64,000 nucleotides of DNA, from contig NZ_POQS01000009.1 of NCBI RefSeq assembly GCF_002885955.2, positions 193,521-257,520 on the forward strand, in the 5' to 3' direction. Source of the stretch: Achromobacter pulmonis (lineage in GTDB: Bacteria; Pseudomonadota; Gammaproteobacteria; Burkholderiales; Burkholderiaceae_B). Both the position numbers and the translations under genes were made by a program. The notes beneath the pieces are model-generated. The model worked only from the letters and a program-made list of their open reading frames with translations, ran no database searches and was not told the origin of the DNA. Of the stretch, positions 1 through 7,560 are shown piece after piece; the first letter of the stretch is position 1; every line of letters starts with the position of its first letter.

Positions 1-2
1 GC

Positions 3-524
3 CAGCCGCTGCCGTTCGCGTCCTGCGGCAACGGCACGCCGCAGCACCTGGCCGGCGAGATGCTGGCGCGCGCGGCCGGCGCGTCGTTGCAGCACGTGCC
101 CTACAAGGGCTGCGGGCCGGCGCTGACCGACGTCACGGCGGGTCAGGTCGCAATGGGCGTGGTCACCGCGTCCAGCGCGGCCCCGCTGATCGCGGCCGGC
201 AAGCTGCGGGCCCTGGCCGTCACGTCGCCGGCGCGCTCGCCGCTGATGCCGACCGTGCCCACGGTGGCGGAGCAGGGCGTGCAGGGCTACGCGCTGGACC
301 AGTGGCATGGGCTGCTGGCGCCGGCGGCCACGCCGCCCGCGGTGGTGGCCAAGCTGAATGCGGCGGTGGCGCAGATCGTGCAGCGCCCGGCCATGCAGGC
401 GGCGCTGCGCGAGCAGGGTTTCACGCCCGCCACCAGCACGCCGCGCGAGTTCCACGACATGATCGCCGCGGACATGCGGCGCTACGGCGCGCTGACCGCC
501 GCGATCGGGCTGCGCGCGGACTAG
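3..524 (+). CDS. Bug/TctC-family periplasmic solute-binding protein, C-terminal part (5' truncated by window)
   Basis: The reading frame is open from the first base of the window, so the gene begins upstream; about 173 codons remain. The visible start contains the GNGTPQHLAGEM segment, and further on come VPYKGCGPALTDV, QVAMG and VPTVAEQGV, typical of Bug receptors of tripartite tricarboxylate transporters. These bind small carboxylates or related metabolites in the periplasm and pass them to TctAB-type permeases. No permease is adjacent on the downstream side. The stop codon TAG lies in a CTAG palindrome that also supplies the stop of the convergent downstream gene. The ligand cannot be inferred. 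Confidence 0.9.
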   Translation, partial: QPLPFASCGNGTPQHLAGEMLARAAGASLQHVPYKGCGPALTDVTAGQVAMGVVTASSAAPLIAAGKLRALAVTSPARSPLMPTVPTVAEQGVQGYALDQWHGLLAPAATPPAVVAKLNAAVAQIVQRPAMQAALREQGFTPATSTPREFHDMIAADMRRYGALTAAIGLRAD

Positions 525-1204
525 GCGGCCGCCGTCCGGGCGTGCTGCTCCAGCTGTTCCTTGAGGCCGGGCTGCAGCTTGAGCTGGCGCGCCAGTTCGT
601 CCAGGTAGGCGCGCTCCATATAGCTTTCCTCGTCCACCACCAGCAGGCTGGCCAGGTACATTTCGGCGGCCATTTCGGGGGTCTGGGCCGACCGGGCCAC
701 GGTGGCCGGGTCCAGCGGACGCGAGAGTTCGGTTTCCAGCCATTGCCGGTCCTGCGCGTCGGAGGACAGCTTGGCCAGCTCGGTTTCGAGCAGGGCGCGT
801 TCTTCCGGGCCGATGTGGCCGTCGGCCTTGGCCGCGCCGATCATGGCGGTGAGCACGGCGGTGCTGTGCTGCTCGGCCTGCGGGGCGGGCAGGCGGTCCA
901 GCGTCTGGGGGGCGGGGGCAGCCGCGCCGCCGGCCTGGCTGCGCTGCCAGTCGCCATAGGCGCGGTAGGCCAGCGCGCCCAGCGCCGCCATGCCGCCGTA
1001 CATGGCGACCTTGCCGCCGATCTTGCGGGCCTTCTTGCTGCCCAGTAGCAGCCCCAGCGCGCCCGCGCCGAGCGCGCCGCCGCCCAGGCCGGTCAGGAAG
1101 GACGAGCCCTTGCCGCCCGTGGCGTTCTGCACGCGGCTGGTGGTGTCGGAAAGCAGGCCTTGCCCGGACTGCAGCAGTTGATCGAGGAGTTGTCTGGCGC
1201 TCAT
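521..1204 (-). CDS. DUF533/TerB-like protein (YebE-type)
   Basis: A 227-residue protein. I start it at ATG 1204, which has AGGGG just upstream and opens MSARQLLDQLLQSG, rather than at an upstream in-frame ATG that adds 53 unusual residues. The N-terminal third is Gly/Ala rich (GGGALGAGALGLLLGSKKARK), followed by a short hydrophobic stretch that could be one membrane segment (YGGMAALGALAYRAY). The C-terminal half is an acidic helical TerB-like domain (ILTAMIGAAKADGHI-type motif, then PEERALLETEL). This matches the DUF533 family, of inner-membrane-associated proteins without a defined biochemical role. It ends tail to tail on the Bug gene with overlapping stop codons. Confidence 0.75.
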   Translation of the reverse strand: MSARQLLDQLLQSGQGLLSDTTSRVQNATGGKGSSFLTGLGGGALGAGALGLLLGSKKARKIGGKVAMYGGMAALGALAYRAYGDWQRSQAGGAAAPAPQTLDRLPAPQAEQHSTAVLTAMIGAAKADGHIGPEERALLETELAKLSSDAQDRQWLETELSRPLDPATVARSAQTPEMAAEMYLASLLVVDEESYMERAYLDELARQLKLQPGLKEQLEQHARTAAA

Positions 1205-1365
1205 GCGGCCCCCTATAGGTGTATTCCGGATAGAAATATCCGACCGTGTCCGCATCAGGAAGTTCAGCGTCCAGTCAGGTGTGGCGCAGCGCCGCCTGGT
1301 GTTACAACGTCGATTGGGGCCGCCGCGGCGGCCATCCACCGAACCCCAGCCAGGAGACTTCACCC

Positions 1366-1767
1366 ATGAGCAGCATCCGCTTGCGCCAGAACGCGCCCAA
1401 TACCCTGCAGTTCACCGCCACGGCCGAAGGCCATGAGCTTCCGCTGGCGATGCCGCAGCCGCAGGGCGAGGGCCCCGATCCGCACGATTACTTCGATACT
1501 GCGCTGGGCGGCTGCAAGGCGCTGACCCTGATGGTGTATTCGCAGCGCAAGGGGCTGCCGCTGGAATCGGTGGGCGTGGAGGTGGTGCGCGACGACAGCG
1601 AAGAGCGCAAGGGGATCTACCGCCTGACCGCCAAGCTGACGCTGCATGGCGAGCTGTCCGATGCGCAGATCGACGAGCTGCTGGCGGTGGCCGAGAAATG
1701 CCCGGTCCACAAACTCATGACCGCGGTGGACGTGCAGGTTTCGACGCTGGTGGTGCGTCCGGCCTGA
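1366..1767 (+). CDS. OsmC/Ohr-family protein
   Basis: A 133-residue protein starting at ATG 1366, preceded by CAGGAG at 1351-1356. It contains the two family cysteines in their usual settings: one in the GGCKALTLM helix and one in the EKCPVHKLM loop. OsmC/Ohr proteins use this pair to reduce organic hydroperoxides. The sequence is closer to the general OsmC (YhfA-like) branch than to classical Ohr. It lies between the TerB-like gene (divergent) and fabI (convergent), apparently monocistronic. The family assignment is firm; a peroxide-reducing function is inferred from it. Confidence 0.85.
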   Translation: MSSIRLRQNAPNTLQFTATAEGHELPLAMPQPQGEGPDPHDYFDTALGGCKALTLMVYSQRKGLPLESVGVEVVRDDSEERKGIYRLTAKLTLHGELSDAQIDELLAVAEKCPVHKLMTAVDVQVSTLVVRPA

Positions 1768-1789
1768 GCGGCCGGACGCGCCGCCGGTT

Positions 1790-2575
1790 TCAGTCTTCCA
1801 TGCCCGGGACGACGGTGGAGAAGCCGCCGTCCACGTGGGTGATTTCGCCCGTCACGCCGGCGGCCAGGTCCGACAGCATGAAGGCGGCGACGTTGCCCAC
1901 GTCTTCGATGGTGATGTTTCGGCGCAGGGGCGCCTGGGCCTCGACGAACTTCAGGATGGCCGAGAAGTCCTTGATGCCGCTGGCGGCCAGCGTCTTGATC
2001 GGGCCGGCGGAAATGCCGTTGGCGCGGATGCCGCGCGGGCCCAGCGCCGTGGCCAGGTAGCGTACGCTGGCTTCGAGCGAGGCCTTGGCCAGGCCCATGG
2101 TGTTGTAGTTGGGAACCACGCGCTCGGCGCCCAGGTAGGTCAGCGTCAGCACCGAGCCGTTGCGGCCTTCCATGAGCGGCAGGGCGGCCTTGGCCATGGC
2201 GGGGAAGCTGTAGGCCGAGATGTCGTGCGCCACGCGGAAGGCTTCGCGCGACAGGCCGTCGAGGAAGTTGCCGGCGATGGCTTCGCGCGGGGCGAAGCCG
2301 ATGGAATGCACCAGGCCGTCCAGGCCGTCCCAGTGCTGGCCGAGTTCGGCGAAGGCGGCTTCGATCTGGCTGTCCTCGGCCACGTCGCAGGGCAGCACGA
2401 TCTTGCTGCCGAATTCGGCGGCGAATTCGCTCACGCGGTCCTTGAAGCGGTCGCCCACGTAGGTGAACGCCAGTTCGGCGCCTTGCTGGTGACAGGCGCG
2501 CGCGATGCCGTAGGCGATGGAGCGGTTGGAAAGCACCCCGGTGACCAGGATGCGCTTGCCGGCGAGAAAGCCCAT
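1790..2575 (-). CDS. fabI: Enoyl-[acyl-carrier-protein] reductase (NADH), FabI
   Basis: A 261-residue SDR-fold enzyme that reduces enoyl-ACP in the last step of each type II fatty acid elongation cycle. Visible family features are the nucleotide-binding start ([17 protein letters not shown], residues 9-25), the [12 protein letters not shown] strand around 85-96, and the FabI active-site pattern with Tyr147, Tyr157 and Lys164 ([19 protein letters not shown]). Length matches E. coli FabI. It is read toward osmC and is separated from the upstream minus-strand lytic transglycosylase by an intrinsic terminator, so it should have its own promoter in 2576-2650. Confidence 0.97.
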   Translation of the reverse strand: MGFLAGKRILVTGVLSNRSIAYGIARACHQQGAELAFTYVGDRFKDRVSEFAAEFGSKIVLPCDVAEDSQIEAAFAELGQHWDGLDGLVHSIGFAPREAIAGNFLDGLSREAFRVAHDISAYSFPAMAKAALPLMEGRNGSVLTLTYLGAERVVPNYNTMGLAKASLEASVRYLATALGPRGIRANGISAGPIKTLAASGIKDFSAILKFVEAQAPLRRNITIEDVGNVAAFMLSDLAAGVTGEITHVDGGFSTVVPGMED

Positions 2576-2639
2576 ATTTCTATCCTTTGATTTTTTCCCT
2601 TCTGGAGACCGCCTATTTTAAAGAGTTTGGCGGCCCCTC

Positions 2640-2681
2640 CATTAAAAAGAAAAGGGCGCGCCCGTCGGGGTGCGCCCTTTT
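2640..2681 (-). terminator. Intrinsic terminator downstream of the lytic transglycosylase gene
   Basis: A perfect 10-bp stem (AAAAGGGCGC at 2650-2659 and GCGCCCTTTT at 2672-2681) with a 12-nt loop. Read on the minus strand it is followed by a T-rich tail. It lies 16 bp past the stop codon at 2697 and before fabI. Confidence 0.9.
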
Positions 2682-2696
2682 GCCGTGCCGTTGCGC

Positions 2697-4121
2697 TCAG
2701 CCCCGCGCGTTGGTGCCGGGGACCCGCAGCGGCGTGCCGACCTTCAGCGCGCTGCCCTTGAGGTTGTTCAGCGCGCGCAGCGCGTCGATCGAGGTGCCGT
2801 ATTGCTTGGCCAGCGAGTACAGCGTGTCGCCCTGGCGCACCTTGTGGGTGCGCACGTTGGGTCGGGCGCTGGCGACGCGGGCGCTTGCCACGCGCGCGGC
2901 GGGCGCCTGCTGGGCGCGGCCGCGCGTGGCCGGGGCCTTCTCGGCGGCGGGCGCCGCGTCCAGCACCGGCGGCGCCAGCGAGGCCAGCTGCACGTTGCCG
3001 GCGCTGTCGCCCGGCACCAGCAGGGACTGGCCGGAAGCGGATTTCTGGCGCGAACCGATGTCGTTGATCTGGCGCAGCCGGCTTTCGGTCACGCCGAAAC
3101 GCTTGGCGATCGAGGCGTAGGATTCGCCGCGGCGCGTGTGGTAGACCTTCCAGGCGCTCAGGTCGCCCTTGTAGTTGGTCAGGTTGGCGTTGAAGATTTC
3201 GACGCGGTCGGCCGGCAGCAGCAGGGTGGGGCCGTGGTCGCCGCGGATCAGCGGACGGTTGAACGAAGGGTTGAGCGCCTTGAATTCGTCCAGCGGCATT
3301 TCGGCCAGCTTGGCGGCGATTTCGAGGTCGATGTCGCTGTTCTTCTGCACCGTCACGAAGTAGGGCGTGTTGCCCACCGGCGGCAGGGCCACCGCATAGC
3401 GCTGCGGGTCGGCGATGATGTTCTTGATGGCCTGCAGCTTGGGCACGTAGTTGCGGGTCTCGTCGGGCATGCTCAGCGACAGGTAGTCGGTGCGCAGGCC
3501 GGCGGCCTCGTTCTTGGCCATGGCGCGCTGCACCGAGCCTTCGCCCCAGTTATACGAGGCCAGGGCCAGATACCAGTCGCCCTGCATTTCGAACAGTTTT
3601 TCCAGGTAGTCCAGCGCCGCGTTGGTCGAGGCGATGGGGTCGCGCCGCTCGTCGCGCCACCAGTCCTGCTTGAGGTTGAAATGCTGGCCGGTGGCCGGCA
3701 CGAACTGCCACAGGCCCGAGGCCTGCGAGCGCGACAGCGCGGTGGGGTTGTAGGCGCTTTCGACGAAGGGCAGCAGCGCCAGCTCGGTGGGCAGGCCGCG
3801 GCGGTTGATCTCGTCGACGATGAAATACAGGTACTTGCCGGCGCGTTCCGCCATGCGCTGCACCGACTCGGGGTGGGCCGCGTAGTAGTCGGTCCACTGC
3901 TGCGAGAGGTCGGTGTTCAGGTTGGGGATGGCGAAACCGCGGCGGATGCGGTCCCAGGCGTCGGCGGGAGGATTGGTGAGGTCCACCGTCCGGGAAGTGT
4001 CGCGGGCGATGTAGCGCCCTTGGGAATTGGTGGTGAGATTCTTGCTATCGGGGGATTTGGTTCCTGCGCAACCGGCGAGGACTGCCAGCATCAGCGGCAG
4101 AAGGAGTCGGGATAGATTCAT
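2697..4121 (-). CDS. mltD: MltD-like membrane-bound lytic murein transglycosylase with LysM domains
   Basis: 474 residues from ATG 4121, chosen because it begins directly with a lipoprotein signal (MNLSRLLLPLMLAVLAGCAG, lipobox Cys18). An upstream in-frame ATG would overlap gloB by 38 bp and bury the signal. An SLT domain spans roughly residues 90-215, with the predicted catalytic Glu121 in ESAYNP and the SGLWQF motif. At least two LysM modules follow: about 345-395 (VYHTRRGESYASIAKRFGV) and the C-terminal 430-474 (HKVRQGDTLYSLAKQYGTS). The enzyme should cleave peptidoglycan glycan strands while anchored in the outer membrane. It follows gloB by 7 bp and is probably co-transcribed. Confidence 0.92.
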   Translation of the reverse strand: MNLSRLLLPLMLAVLAGCAGTKSPDSKNLTTNSQGRYIARDTSRTVDLTNPPADAWDRIRRGFAIPNLNTDLSQQWTDYYAAHPESVQRMAERAGKYLYFIVDEINRRGLPTELALLPFVESAYNPTALSRSQASGLWQFVPATGQHFNLKQDWWRDERRDPIASTNAALDYLEKLFEMQGDWYLALASYNWGEGSVQRAMAKNEAAGLRTDYLSLSMPDETRNYVPKLQAIKNIIADPQRYAVALPPVGNTPYFVTVQKNSDIDLEIAAKLAEMPLDEFKALNPSFNRPLIRGDHGPTLLLPADRVEIFNANLTNYKGDLSAWKVYHTRRGESYASIAKRFGVTESRLRQINDIGSRQKSASGQSLLVPGDSAGNVQLASLAPPVLDAAPAAEKAPATRGRAQQAPAARVASARVASARPNVRTHKVRQGDTLYSLAKQYGTSIDALRALNNLKGSALKVGTPLRVPGTNARG

Positions 4122-4128
4122 CGGGCTG

Positions 4129-4950
4129 TCACTTGAATTCGTTCTTCCATTCGCGAAGGGAGGCAAATACCTCTACCGGCGTGGCAAGGCTGTGGCCGGC
4201 CCAGCGCTCTGCGGCGCGGACGACCTCGGGTTGTTGCGTGCGCAAAAACGGGTTCGTCGCGCGTTCCTGACCGATGGTCGACGGAAGCGTGGGAAGGCCT
4301 GCTGCTCTTAATTGCCGGGCCCGCTGATGCCATTGCTGCAGGTTGCGGTTGGCCGGTACGACTGCCGACGCCCAGCGCAAGTTCGCTAGAGTGTACTCGT
4401 GTGCGCAAAAAACCTGTGTATCCGCCGGTAAAACAGAAAATTTTTCCAAGGAATCAAGCATTTGCGCGGGGGTGCCTTCGAACAGCCGGCCACAGCCGCC
4501 GGCAAACAGGGTGTCGCCGCAGAAAAGAACCGGCTCCACGCCGGCCGCCCGGCCGGTGTAGGCGATGTGGCCGGCCGTGTGGCCGGGCACGTCCAGCACG
4601 GCCAGGTCCAGGTCCAGTTCGGGTATCAGTACGCGGTCGCCCTGCGCCAGCGGCACGTCGCAGCGCGGCAGGCGTTCTTGCGCCGGGCCATATACGGTAA
4701 GGCCTTCGATGCGGGACAATTCGGATACGCCGCCGACGTGGTCGCCGTGGTGGTGCGTGAGTAGAATGGCGCGCAGTCTCAGGCCTTGCTGCTCGAGCAG
4801 CCGCAGCACCGGGCCGGCCTCGCCCGGATCGACCACGGCGGCCTGGCTGTCGCGCACGATCGCCCAGATGTAGTTGTCGGTGAAAGCGGGTAGCGGCAAG
4901 ACCGCGGCGTTGCGCTCGCGGCCGCCGTCGGAGGCGGTCAGGGCTTGCAT
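4129..4950 (-). CDS. gloB: Hydroxyacylglutathione hydrolase (glyoxalase II)
   Basis: A 273-residue metallo-beta-lactamase-fold hydrolase that converts S-lactoylglutathione to lactate and glutathione, completing methylglyoxal detoxification. The binuclear metal motif THHHGDH is at residues 65-71. Further ligands are expected in HTAGHIAY and in the FCGDTLFAGGCGR segment, and FCAHEYTLANLRWA is typical of glyoxalase II. A slightly extended N-terminus precedes the conserved PAFTDNYIW. It is divergent from the methyltransferase gene at 4970, only 19 bp away, so their promoters must overlap or lie inside the neighbouring coding sequences. Confidence 0.95.
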   Translation of the reverse strand: MQALTASDGGRERNAAVLPLPAFTDNYIWAIVRDSQAAVVDPGEAGPVLRLLEQQGLRLRAILLTHHHGDHVGGVSELSRIEGLTVYGPAQERLPRCDVPLAQGDRVLIPELDLDLAVLDVPGHTAGHIAYTGRAAGVEPVLFCGDTLFAGGCGRLFEGTPAQMLDSLEKFSVLPADTQVFCAHEYTLANLRWASAVVPANRNLQQWHQRARQLRAAGLPTLPSTIGQERATNPFLRTQQPEVVRAAERWAGHSLATPVEVFASLREWKNEFK

Positions 4951-4969
4951 GGGATTCGAAGGATAGAAC

Positions 4970-5752
4970 GTGGCAGAAGAAGATACTCCGCCGATTGTAG
5001 AACTGGCCGAATGGTTCCAGACGCCGCCGGGACAATACGTTCTGGCCTGGGAGCGGGCGCAGTTCGACGCGGCTGTCGCGGACGTATTCGGATATTACGC
5101 CTGGCAGGTCGGCCTGGCCGACATGAACCTGCTGGGCGCCAACCGCATGCCGTTCAAGGGATACGTGGGCACCGAGGCGCCCTCGGCCGAGAGCGCGGCC
5201 GGCTGGCAGTCGCGGGTGGTGATCGCCCAGCCCGAAGCCCTGCCGTTCGAATCGCAGAGCGTGGACCTGCTGATCCTGCCGCACGCCTTCGAATGCACGC
5301 AGGAACCCCACAACGTGCTGCGCGAGGTCGAGCGCGTGCTGGTGCCGGAAGGGCGCGTGGTGATCTCGGGCTTCAATCCCTGGAGCATGTGGGGGGCGCG
5401 CACGCGCATGCCGGGCATGGAGCCGTGGCTGCCGCAGCCGCCCTCGTCGCAGGTGTCGCTGCCGCGCCTGAAAGACTGGTTCAAGCTGCTGTCGCTGGAG
5501 GTCGAGCAAAGCCATTTCGGCTGCTATGCGCCGGCCTGCCGCAGCGAAAAATGGCTGCAGCGCTGGGCTTTCCTGGAGTCCGCCGGCGCGCGCTGGTGGA
5601 GCGTGGGCGGGGCCGTCTATCTGGTGTCCGCCGTCAAGCGCGTGGCCGGCATGCGTATCATAGGCCCCGCCTGGAAGACCAAGCCCAAGCGCGCGCGCGC
5701 CGCGTCGGTGGTGGTCAACCGCCAGGCGGACGACGGCTACGACCGCTCCTGA
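4970..5752 (+). CDS. Class I SAM-dependent methyltransferase-like protein
   Basis: 260 residues from a GTG start at 4970 (GAAGGA 7-12 bp upstream). It is a methyltransferase type-11-like domain: the post-I region reads LPFESQSVDLLILPHAFECTQEPHNVLREVERVLVPEGRVVISGFNPWS, characteristic of the family, although the classical glycine-rich motif I is degenerate. Orthologues commonly sit between gloB and rnhA in betaproteobacteria, as here, which supports a conserved but undefined role. The substrate is unknown. The C-terminus is basic (KTKPKRARAASVVVNRQ). Confidence 0.8.
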   Translation: MAEEDTPPIVELAEWFQTPPGQYVLAWERAQFDAAVADVFGYYAWQVGLADMNLLGANRMPFKGYVGTEAPSAESAAGWQSRVVIAQPEALPFESQSVDLLILPHAFECTQEPHNVLREVERVLVPEGRVVISGFNPWSMWGARTRMPGMEPWLPQPPSSQVSLPRLKDWFKLLSLEVEQSHFGCYAPACRSEKWLQRWAFLESAGARWWSVGGAVYLVSAVKRVAGMRIIGPAWKTKPKRARAASVVVNRQADDGYDRS

Positions 5753-5800
5753 GCGGCCGGCCGGCAACGAATCAAGCACGAAGGAACTCCGGGCAGCACC

Positions 5801-6262
5801 ATGCAGGACAGCAAAGCGAACGAACAGAAAGTGGAAATGTGGACCGACGGCGCCTGCAAGGGCAATCCGGGGCCGGGCGGCTGGGGCGTGCTGATGCGCG
5901 CCGGCAGCCACGAAAAAACCCTGCACGGCGGCGAACTCCAGACCACCAACAATCGCATGGAGCTGCTGGCGGTCATCCAGGGGCTGCGCGCGCTCAAGCG
6001 CCCCTGCGCGGTCACCATCCACACCGATTCGCAGTACGTCATGAAGGGCATGACCGAGTGGCTGGCCAACTGGAAGCGGCGCGGCTGGATGACGGCCGAC
6101 AAAAAACCGGTCAAGAACGCCGAACTGTGGCAGCTGCTGGACGAGCAGGTGGGCCGCCATACCGTGTCCTGGCGCTGGGTCCGCGGACACGCCGGCGACC
6201 CGGGCAACGAACGCGCCGACCAGCTCGCCAACCAGGGCGTGGAAGCGGCCCGCCGCGCCTGA
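5801..6262 (+). CDS. rnhA: Ribonuclease HI
   Basis: A 153-residue enzyme that degrades the RNA strand of RNA-DNA hybrids. The catalytic acidic residues are in place: [16 protein letters not shown] near residue 14, the Glu in NNRMELLAV, the Asp in [10 protein letters not shown], and the late Asp region [17 protein letters not shown]. Length and motif order match E. coli RNase HI. It follows the methyltransferase gene by 48 bp and probably shares its transcript. Confidence 0.97.
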   Translation: MQDSKANEQKVEMWTDGACKGNPGPGGWGVLMRAGSHEKTLHGGELQTTNNRMELLAVIQGLRALKRPCAVTIHTDSQYVMKGMTEWLANWKRRGWMTADKKPVKNAELWQLLDEQVGRHTVSWRWVRGHAGDPGNERADQLANQGVEAARRA

Positions 6263-6444
6263 ACGCCCGGGCGCCGGCCCGCAGGGCATTGGGATATACC
6301 CTTAAATCGCTTCATCGGGCGAATTTAGTTCTTTCATCCGGCTTCTGGATTGTTCCAGTATGTAAATCCGGGTGCTAAAGTGCCAACCCTCATTCTCCCT
6401 TCCTGCGGCGCCCGGCCCGCGCCGCGCGACCGCCACATTCGCGC

Positions 6445-7527
6445 ATGAAAAAAGCAGTATTGCTGGCCGCCGTAGCGGCGGGATTGGCTGCGGGAGCGGC
6501 GCTCGGCGTGCTGGTGCCGCGCTGGCTCGCGCCTGCGCCGCCCGCCGTCCAGGCCGCCGCCCAGGCTCCCGTCGCGCCTGCCGCGCCGGTGCGGGTCGAG
6601 GTGGCCGCCGTCAAGGAAATCCCGTTCGCGCGCGGCCTGTCGGCCGTGGGCAGCCTGCGGTCCGACGAATCGGTGGTGCTGCGCCCGGAAGTCGCCGGCC
6701 GCATCCAGTCCATCGGCTTCAAGGAAGGCCAGCCGGTCAGGCAGGGCGAGGTGCTGATCCGCCTGGACGATTCGGTGCCGCGGGCCGAGCTGGCCCAGGC
6801 GCGGGCCAATCTCACGCTGGCGCAAAGCCATTTCCGGCGCTCGGTGGAGCTGCAGGGCAAGGGCTTCGTCAGCCAGCAGGCGCGCGACGAGGCCGCCAGC
6901 AACCTGAAGGTGCAGGAAGCGGCCGTGGCGCTGGCGCAGGCGCGGCTGGACAAAATGACGATCAGCGCGCCGTTCGGCGGCATCGTGGGCCTGCGCAGCG
7001 TGTCGGTGGGCGACTACGTGAACCAGGGCCAGGACCTGGCGCCGCTGGAGGCGATCGACCCGCTCAAGGTGGATTTCCGCGTGCCCGAAATGTATTTGAG
7101 CAAGGTGGGCGTGGGCCAGCAGCTGACCCTGCGCCTGGACGCGCTGCCGGGCCAGGAGCGCCAGGGCATGGTCTACGCCGTCAGCCCGCTGGTCGACGCC
7201 GGCGGCCGTTCGATCCTGCTGCGCGCCACCGTCGCCAACAAGGACGCGGTGCTGCGCCCGGGCATGTTCGCCCGCGTGCAGTTGCTGTTCAGCCAGGACA
7301 AGGCGCTGGTGGCGCCGGAAGCCGCGCTTTCGCCCTCGGGCGAGACGCAGTACGTTTACCGGGTCAGGGACGGCGTGGCCGAGCGGCGCGAGGTCACCAT
7401 CGGCGAGCGCCGCGAAGGCCGCGTGGAGATCCTGACCGGCGTGGCCGCGGGCGACCAGCTGGTGGTCTCGGGCCTGCAGCGGGTGACGGACGGCGCGGCC
7501 GTGACCGTGCTGGGCAACGGCGCCTGA
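6445..7527 (+). CDS. RND efflux periplasmic adaptor (membrane fusion protein)
   Basis: 360 residues with an N-terminal signal or anchor segment (MKKAVLLAAVAAGLAAGAALGVLVPRW) followed by an Ala/Pro linker. The lipoyl-like half motifs surround a helical hairpin (VVLRPEVAGRIQSIGF ... APFGGIVGLRSVSVGDYVNQGQ), and beta-barrel and membrane-proximal domains follow (VEILTGVAAGDQLVVSGLQRV). It should bridge the inner-membrane pump encoded next to an outer-membrane channel. No channel gene is present in this cluster, so an unlinked OprM/TolC-like protein is presumably used. It is the first gene of a two-gene unit with the 1038-residue pump 33 bp downstream. The substrate is unknown. Confidence 0.93.
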   Translation: MKKAVLLAAVAAGLAAGAALGVLVPRWLAPAPPAVQAAAQAPVAPAAPVRVEVAAVKEIPFARGLSAVGSLRSDESVVLRPEVAGRIQSIGFKEGQPVRQGEVLIRLDDSVPRAELAQARANLTLAQSHFRRSVELQGKGFVSQQARDEAASNLKVQEAAVALAQARLDKMTISAPFGGIVGLRSVSVGDYVNQGQDLAPLEAIDPLKVDFRVPEMYLSKVGVGQQLTLRLDALPGQERQGMVYAVSPLVDAGGRSILLRATVANKDAVLRPGMFARVQLLFSQDKALVAPEAALSPSGETQYVYRVRDGVAERREVTIGERREGRVEILTGVAAGDQLVVSGLQRVTDGAAVTVLGNGA

Positions 7528-7560
7528 AGCCGGCCTTTTTCTCTTTTGGGCGGTGGCGCA

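Noticed and set aside
2670-4115. A 481-codon plus-strand frame opposite the lytic transglycosylase gene
   Set aside because: It is a shadow of mltD: basic, Gly/Arg/Gln-rich sequence with no domain, whereas the minus strand has a lipobox, SLT and LysM motifs.
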